Below, in pieces: positions 6,046-8,787 of a DNA stretch of 8,787 nt. The notes under the pieces are model-generated. The model was not told the origin of the DNA. It was given only the letters and a program-made list of their open reading frames with translations, and ran no database searches. This DNA comes from Clostridia bacterium (GTDB taxonomy: Bacteria > Bacillota > Clostridia > RGIG8785): positions 1 to 8,787 of the forward strand of contig JAGAUM010000113.1 in assembly GCA_017620795.1 (NCBI GenBank). The letters run 5' to 3'. Positions within the stretch are counted from its first letter, which is position 1. Each line of letters opens with the position of its first letter. Made by a program: the position numbers and the translations under genes.

Positions 6046-6882
6046 TTTGTTGGGAAGTTTGAAGGTAACATGCCCTGTGGTATAGGTTTCATCTCCCTGC
6101 CGTGCTTTTTTTCGGTAATCCGAAGGGGAGATGGAATAACGGGTTTTAAAGCAACGGCAGAAGGTGTTTAAGTTGTTAAACCCACTTTCACTGGCGATTT
6201 CGGTCAGGCTCTTGTTGGTAGAGCAAATCAGGTTTTTGGCGTGTTCCGCCCGCACCCGTCCCAAGCAGGTGCGGAAGGGAATTTTCAGCTGATCGTAAAA
6301 CACATGGGTGATATACGATTCGCTGTACCCAAAAGCGCGCGCTAAATGGGCGATGGTCAGTTGCTTTTGGAAGTTTTCGTTGATGTAAGAAACAATCCGC
6401 GGTGCTAAAGAGGCACCTTCGGGGTTTTTAATCGGAGTCATGGACAGTTGAGGCAGTAGCTCGGACAGGGCAATCAGAATCCAACCCAAAAGTTCCGCTT
6501 CACTTTTGGCTTCCAGCATTTTTTCAAAAGCCAAAGCCGCTTTTGGGGTGACATTTTCCGCGGCAATCAGATGGGACATGGGCAAATTCCCCGCAAATTC
6601 AGGCAACAGCTCGGTAAACAGTTCGGGTTTGCAAACTGCATCGACCGAACGTGCGCCGTTATCCTCCTCGCTATACACACATTCATGGGTGACGTTGGGG
6701 GGGATGACCAACACTTCGCCTGCTTTCATGCGATATAGTGTTTCCCCGATACGACGGGTGCGGCACCCCTCAAAACAGTAGACAACCTCTAACTTGTGAT
6801 GAAAATGGTTGGCATAACCGTGAGGGCCCTCGTGGTAAGCCGCATAAATATTGCGGGAACGTCCTTCAAAATTAGGGTACAT
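6043..6882 (-). CDS. AraC-family regulator with N-terminal cupin, tandem paralogue 2
   Basis: A 279-residue transcription factor, the middle copy of the three-gene array. Cupin about 14-66 (ANHFHHKLEVVYCFEG, MKAGEVLVIPPNVTHE); AraC DNA-binding domain about 163-262, with HTH one at LTIAHLARAFGYSESYITHVF and HTH two at LTEIASESGFNNLNTFCRCF, ending ISPSDYRKK. It differs from its neighbours by a C-terminal tail of about 17 residues (GDETYTTGHVTFKLPNK), so its stop lies just before, not inside, the terminator loop. The ATG at 6882 has GAGGTGG (6894-6888) 5 nt upstream; the longer in-frame start at 6960 covers the promoter and gives a hydrophobic leader absent from paralogue 1 (MTFHHFMLFVLYFLCFLC), so it is rejected. 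It has its own promoter and terminator and is therefore probably monocistronic. Effector and target unknown. Confidence 0.9.
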   Translation of the reverse strand: MYPNFEGRSRNIYAAYHEGPHGYANHFHHKLEVVYCFEGCRTRRIGETLYRMKAGEVLVIPPNVTHECVYSEEDNGARSVDAVCKPELFTELLPEFAGNLPMSHLIAAENVTPKAALAFEKMLEAKSEAELLGWILIALSELLPQLSMTPIKNPEGASLAPRIVSYINENFQKQLTIAHLARAFGYSESYITHVFYDQLKIPFRTCLGRVRAEHAKNLICSTNKSLTEIASESGFNNLNTFCRCFKTRYSISPSDYRKKARQGDETYTTGHVTFKLPNK

Positions 6883-6900
6883 TATGACCACCTCAGGACC

Positions 6901-6930
6901 ATTATAACATAAAAAGCATAAAAAATACAA
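6901..6930 (-). promoter_or_regulatory. Promoter of tandem araC paralogue 2
   Basis: On the minus strand TTGTAT (6930-6925), 18 bp spacer, perfect -10 TATAAT (6906-6901). The predicted start near 6894 coincides with the first base of the GAGGTGG ribosome binding site, about 12 nt before the ATG. The spacer carries TTTTTATGCT, also present at the same place in the next paralogue's promoter. Confidence 0.7.
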
Positions 6931-6946
6931 TACAAATAACATAAAA
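6905..6946. repeat. Direct repeat TAACATAAAA in araC paralogue 2 upstream region
   Basis: Two perfect copies of the 10-mer TAACATAAAA at 6905-6914 and 6937-6946, 32 bp apart (about three helical turns), with the related AGCATAAAAA (6915-6924) between. One copy overlaps the -10 box and the other lies upstream of the -35, an arrangement that could suit a looping or stacked regulator. The region is A-rich, so chance is possible. Confidence 0.35.
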
Positions 6947-6995
6947 TGATGAAAAGTCATGTTTAAAATGTATAGTTATTTATAATAGACCAAAG

Positions 6996-7025
6996 AAAAA
7001 GGACTCTTATTCGGAGTCCTTTTTT
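6996..7025 (-). terminator. Intrinsic terminator of the interrupted araC copy
   Basis: Stem AAAAAGGACTC (6996-7006) with GAGTCCTTTTT (7014-7024), 7-nt loop with a possible G-T closing pair. On the minus strand the codons Lys-Lys-Asp-Ser form the 5' arm, Glu and the TAA stop (7009-7007) fall in the loop, and TTTTTCTTTG forms the 3' arm and tail. T-tracts exist on both sides, so it could act in either direction. Confidence 0.9.
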
Positions 7026-7804
7026 GTTATCTTTTTATATTCGGAGGGTGTAACCGAAAAGTGCTTTTTAAAACACCGACAGAAGGTGTTGGTGGAGCTA
7101 TACCCACATTCGTAAGCGATCTCGGTCAAAGTCTTGGAGGTGGAGCGGATGAGCTTCGCAGCATGCTCCGCCCGTACTGCCGTCAGATAGGTGCGGAAGG
7201 GGATTTTCAGCTGATCGTAGAACACGTGAGTCACATACGAGGAGCTGTACCCAAACTCGTTCGCCAGATAGCGAATGGTCAGTGGCTTTTTGAAGTTTTC
7301 ATCGATATAGCTGATTAAGCTGGGGGCAAGGTGGAAGCCGTCTACCGCGCGTGCGGAAATCAGTTCCAACTGCGGAAGAAGCTCGCTGAGGATAACATAA
7401 GTCCAGCCCACCAAAGCGCCTGGGGTGAAGCTAGCGTCTACCAGCTTGTCAAAGGCATATCGTACGGTGTCCGAAACCTGTTCGGCAGGAATATAGGTGT
7501 TTTTGGGGCGCTTGGTAATCAGCTCGGGATAAAAACCTGTGAAAAACTCCGGCGTACTGATGACCGAAATCATTTCGGTGTTTGGAACATCTTGTTTAAT
7601 ATGTTCGTGGGTGACATTGGGGAAGATAATGACCAAATCCCCTGCAGACAAAAGATGGGTGGTGCCATCCGCCTTAATGGCTTGCTTTCCCTATTTGCAG
7701 TACGCAATCTCGATTTTGTTATGAAAATGTGATGCAAAATTGTCCGATTCAGTCCAGTGAGAAATATAGATTTCAGGCGTTTCCTTTTCAAAGTAACTAT
7801 ACAC
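7007..7804 (-). pseudogene. AraC-family regulator, tandem paralogue 3, interrupted by in-frame TAG
   Basis: The third copy of the array, 265 codons plus stop, aligned along its whole length with paralogue 1. Cupin motifs FASHFHNKIEIAYC and LSAGDLVIIFPNVTHEH, then the AraC domain with LTIRYLANEFGYSSSYVTHVF and LTEIAYECGYSSTNTFCRCF, ending VTPSEYKK. Codon 38 (7693-7691) is TAG where both paralogues have Glu (YCFEG there, YCK-stop here); codon 37 is also changed, Phe to Lys. Everything after it is open, in frame and well conserved, so the lesion is recent, or a sequencing error, or tolerated. A 37-residue N-terminal peptide would be made; the next plausible start is a TTG at 7651 with no clear ribosome binding site. 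The start is GTG at 7804, 6 nt after GAGGTG (7816-7811), matching the ATG of paralogue 1. It is divergent from the GH3 beta-glucosidase gene, its likely former or present target (inference). Confidence 0.85.
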
Positions 7805-7822
7805 CACAATCACCTCGATTTT

Positions 7823-7851
7823 AGTATAACACCAATAGCATAAAAAGTAAA
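7823..7851 (-). promoter_or_regulatory. Promoter of tandem araC paralogue 3
   Basis: On the minus strand TTTACT (7851-7846), 17 bp spacer, TATACT (7828-7823). The -10 ends 19 nt before the start codon, exactly as in paralogues 1 and 2, so the transcript should again begin at the ribosome binding site. An intact promoter before an interrupted gene supports recent damage. Confidence 0.6.
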
Positions 7852-7890
7852 ATGAAATGGCATATTTTGAATATAAAAAGGAGTAAAAAG
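7841..7890. repeat. Three TAAAAAG repeats in the araC/GH3 divergent region
   Basis: TAAAAAG occurs at 7841-7847, 7874-7880 and 7884-7890. The offsets of 33 and 10 bp are close to whole helical turns, so the copies could face the same side of the DNA. They lie between the divergent start sites and may be regulator half-sites. A-rich context lowers the weight. Confidence 0.3.
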
Positions 7891-7911
7891 CACTGTTCCT
7901 TTTTTCAAAAG

Positions 7912-7925
7912 TATGATAGTATAAA
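7912..7925 (+). promoter_or_regulatory. Possible GH3 beta-glucosidase promoter, weak
   Basis: Candidate -10 boxes TATGAT (7912-7917) and TATAAA (7920-7925) occur before the GH3 gene, but no convincing -35 box is found at 16-18 bp from either. That would fit a promoter needing an activator such as an AraC protein. Tentative. Confidence 0.3.
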
Positions 7926-7947
7926 ACCAGAGATGGGAGGCGTTTGT

Positions 7948-8787
7948 ATGAAACAGAAGATTCAAGAAACAATCTCAAAATTAACATTAGAAGAAAAAAT
8001 CTCTCTTTTAACCGGTAACGGTTATACCATGCGCACTACCGAAGTGGAGCGTGCAGGCATCCCTGCAAAGCGCTTTGCAGACGGACCTCAGGGGGTCCGC
8101 ATTGCACGGGATGAAAAAGGGAACCCCGATTATGAAAGTAATGCAACGGCATTTCCTTGCTTGGCATCGGTAGGCTCTACCTGGGATGTGGAGCTGACCC
8201 ATAAGCTGGGTCAGGCACTGGCAAAAGACTGCATCCATATCGGTGTTGATTGCTTGCTTGGACCTGGTAATAACATTAAACGTCATCCTTTTGGTGGCAG
8301 AAACTTCGAATATGTTTCGGAAGACCCTGTCCTGTCGGGTGAAATCAGCGCCGCTTATATCAACGGTCTGCAGAGCTTGGGTGTTGCCGCTTCGTTAAAG
8401 CACTTTGCCTTAAACAATCAGGAGACCGACCGTTTGAATGTCAGTGCAGACGTAGACTTGCGTACCGCGTTTGAGATTTACTTAAAGGCTTTTGAAATTG
8501 CTGTCAAGAAATCTCAGCCTGCCAGTGTTATGTGCGCCTATAATAAGATTCATTCCATCTGGTGCTCGGAAAACCGCTGGTTATTGGAAGAGGTCCTGCG
8601 TGAAAAGTGGGGCTATACCGGCTATGTGGTTTCTGACTGGGGTGCAGTACATAATCCGTCCCGTTCCTTTGCTAACGGACTGGACTTGCAGATGCCCGGT
8701 AACTTCAATATTCAGGAAGATATCAAAAAAGGTTTGGAAGAAGGCTTGATTACCGAGGCGGATATTGACCGCGCAGTCAGCCGTTTC
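7948..8787 (+). CDS. Beta-glucosidase-like glycoside hydrolase family 3, 5' part
   Basis: The first 280 codons of a GH3 enzyme that runs off the window end; full GH3 proteins of this kind are commonly 700-800 residues. The N-terminal (alpha/beta)8 catalytic domain is nearly complete. Seen in order: LTLEEKISLLTG (12-23), RFADGPQGVR (42-51), the GPGNNIKRHPFGGRNFEYVSEDP loop with substrate-binding Arg and Glu (105-127), the SLKHFALNNQE block with Lys151-His152, MCAYNK (195-200) and SDWGA, whose Asp230 is the predicted catalytic nucleophile. The acid/base residue lies in the missing C-terminal part. No signal peptide is present, so it acts in the cytoplasm on imported beta-glucosides or related oligosaccharides; exact sugar specificity is not readable. 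The ATG at 7948 has GGGAGG (7935-7940) 7 nt upstream. It is divergent from the interrupted araC copy with a 143-bp shared control region. Confidence 0.92.
   Translation, partial: MKQKIQETISKLTLEEKISLLTGNGYTMRTTEVERAGIPAKRFADGPQGVRIARDEKGNPDYESNATAFPCLASVGSTWDVELTHKLGQALAKDCIHIGVDCLLGPGNNIKRHPFGGRNFEYVSEDPVLSGEISAAYINGLQSLGVAASLKHFALNNQETDRLNVSADVDLRTAFEIYLKAFEIAVKKSQPASVMCAYNKIHSIWCSENRWLLEEVLREKWGYTGYVVSDWGAVHNPSRSFANGLDLQMPGNFNIQEDIKKGLEEGLITEADIDRAVSRF

Noticed and set aside
6883..6960. N-terminal hydrophobic extension of array paralogue 2 as a membrane anchor
   Set aside because: The extension is a translation of the promoter region; paralogue 1 starts at the equivalent MYPxFEG residue (GTG-YSYFEK in the third copy) with a ribosome binding site immediately before it.
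7691..7693. TAG as a pyrrolysine or other recoded sense codon
   Set aside because: TAG is used as an ordinary terminal stop in the serine dehydratase gene (2431-2433) and in the first array regulator (5127-5125), and no recoding element or tRNA gene is visible. A local nonsense lesion is simpler.
7570..7809. 79-codon minus-strand frame overlapping the interrupted araC copy
   Set aside because: It lies in a different frame from the paralogue alignment and starts with low-complexity Lys/Arg-rich sequence; an alternative-frame artefact.
8492..8749. 85-codon plus-strand frame inside the GH3 gene
   Set aside because: It is a shifted frame of the continuous GH3 coding sequence, which carries all expected motifs through to the window end.

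Overview
The window looks like a chromosomal stretch from a Firmicute, most likely an anaerobic gut-type member of the Clostridia. The reasons are strong AGGAGG-type ribosome binding sites, sigma-A style promoters, compact U-tailed terminators, moderate GC content and gene families common in Clostridia (GH4 alpha-galactosidase, MsmR-like and other AraC/cupin regulators, an oxygen-sensitive Fe-S serine dehydratase). The lineage is an inference; no rRNA or marker gene is present.

Layout, left to right. (1) 29-877 (+): a xylose-isomerase-like TIM-barrel sugar isomerase/epimerase, closed by a UUCG-capped terminator. (2) 1003-2433 (+): an unusual protein with an XRE-type helix-turn-helix joined to a compact single-chain iron-sulfur L-serine dehydratase. 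It is followed 48 bp later by a small helical, possibly ferritin-like protein (2482-2916), probably in the same transcript. (3) 2931-3695 (-): an MsmR-like AraC regulator, divergent from a GH4 alpha-galactosidase, melA (3795-5114, +); their promoters overlap. (4) 5125-7804 (-): three tandem paralogous AraC/cupin regulators, each with its own promoter and terminator. The third carries an in-frame TAG at codon 38 and is probably a young pseudogene. (5) 7948-8787 (+): the 5' part of a GH3 beta-glucosidase, divergent from the interrupted regulator and cut by the window edge.

How it works together (inference): two intracellular glycosidases (GH4, GH3) and a sugar isomerase/epimerase would process imported oligosaccharides, and cupin-AraC regulators next to them would sense the sugars. 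No transporter is visible, so uptake genes must lie elsewhere. The serine dehydratase unit turns L-serine into pyruvate and ammonia and appears to be a separate metabolic module with a built-in DNA-binding domain.

Second-look items: the HTH-enzyme fusion lacking the usual C-terminal cysteine; the tandem regulator array with a TAG in one copy; AraC genes whose last codons form the 5' arm of their own terminators; and promoters placed so close to the start codon that the mRNA should begin at the Shine-Dalgarno. No RNA gene, CRISPR array, insertion sequence or phage gene was seen, and no gap between genes exceeds 300 bases.
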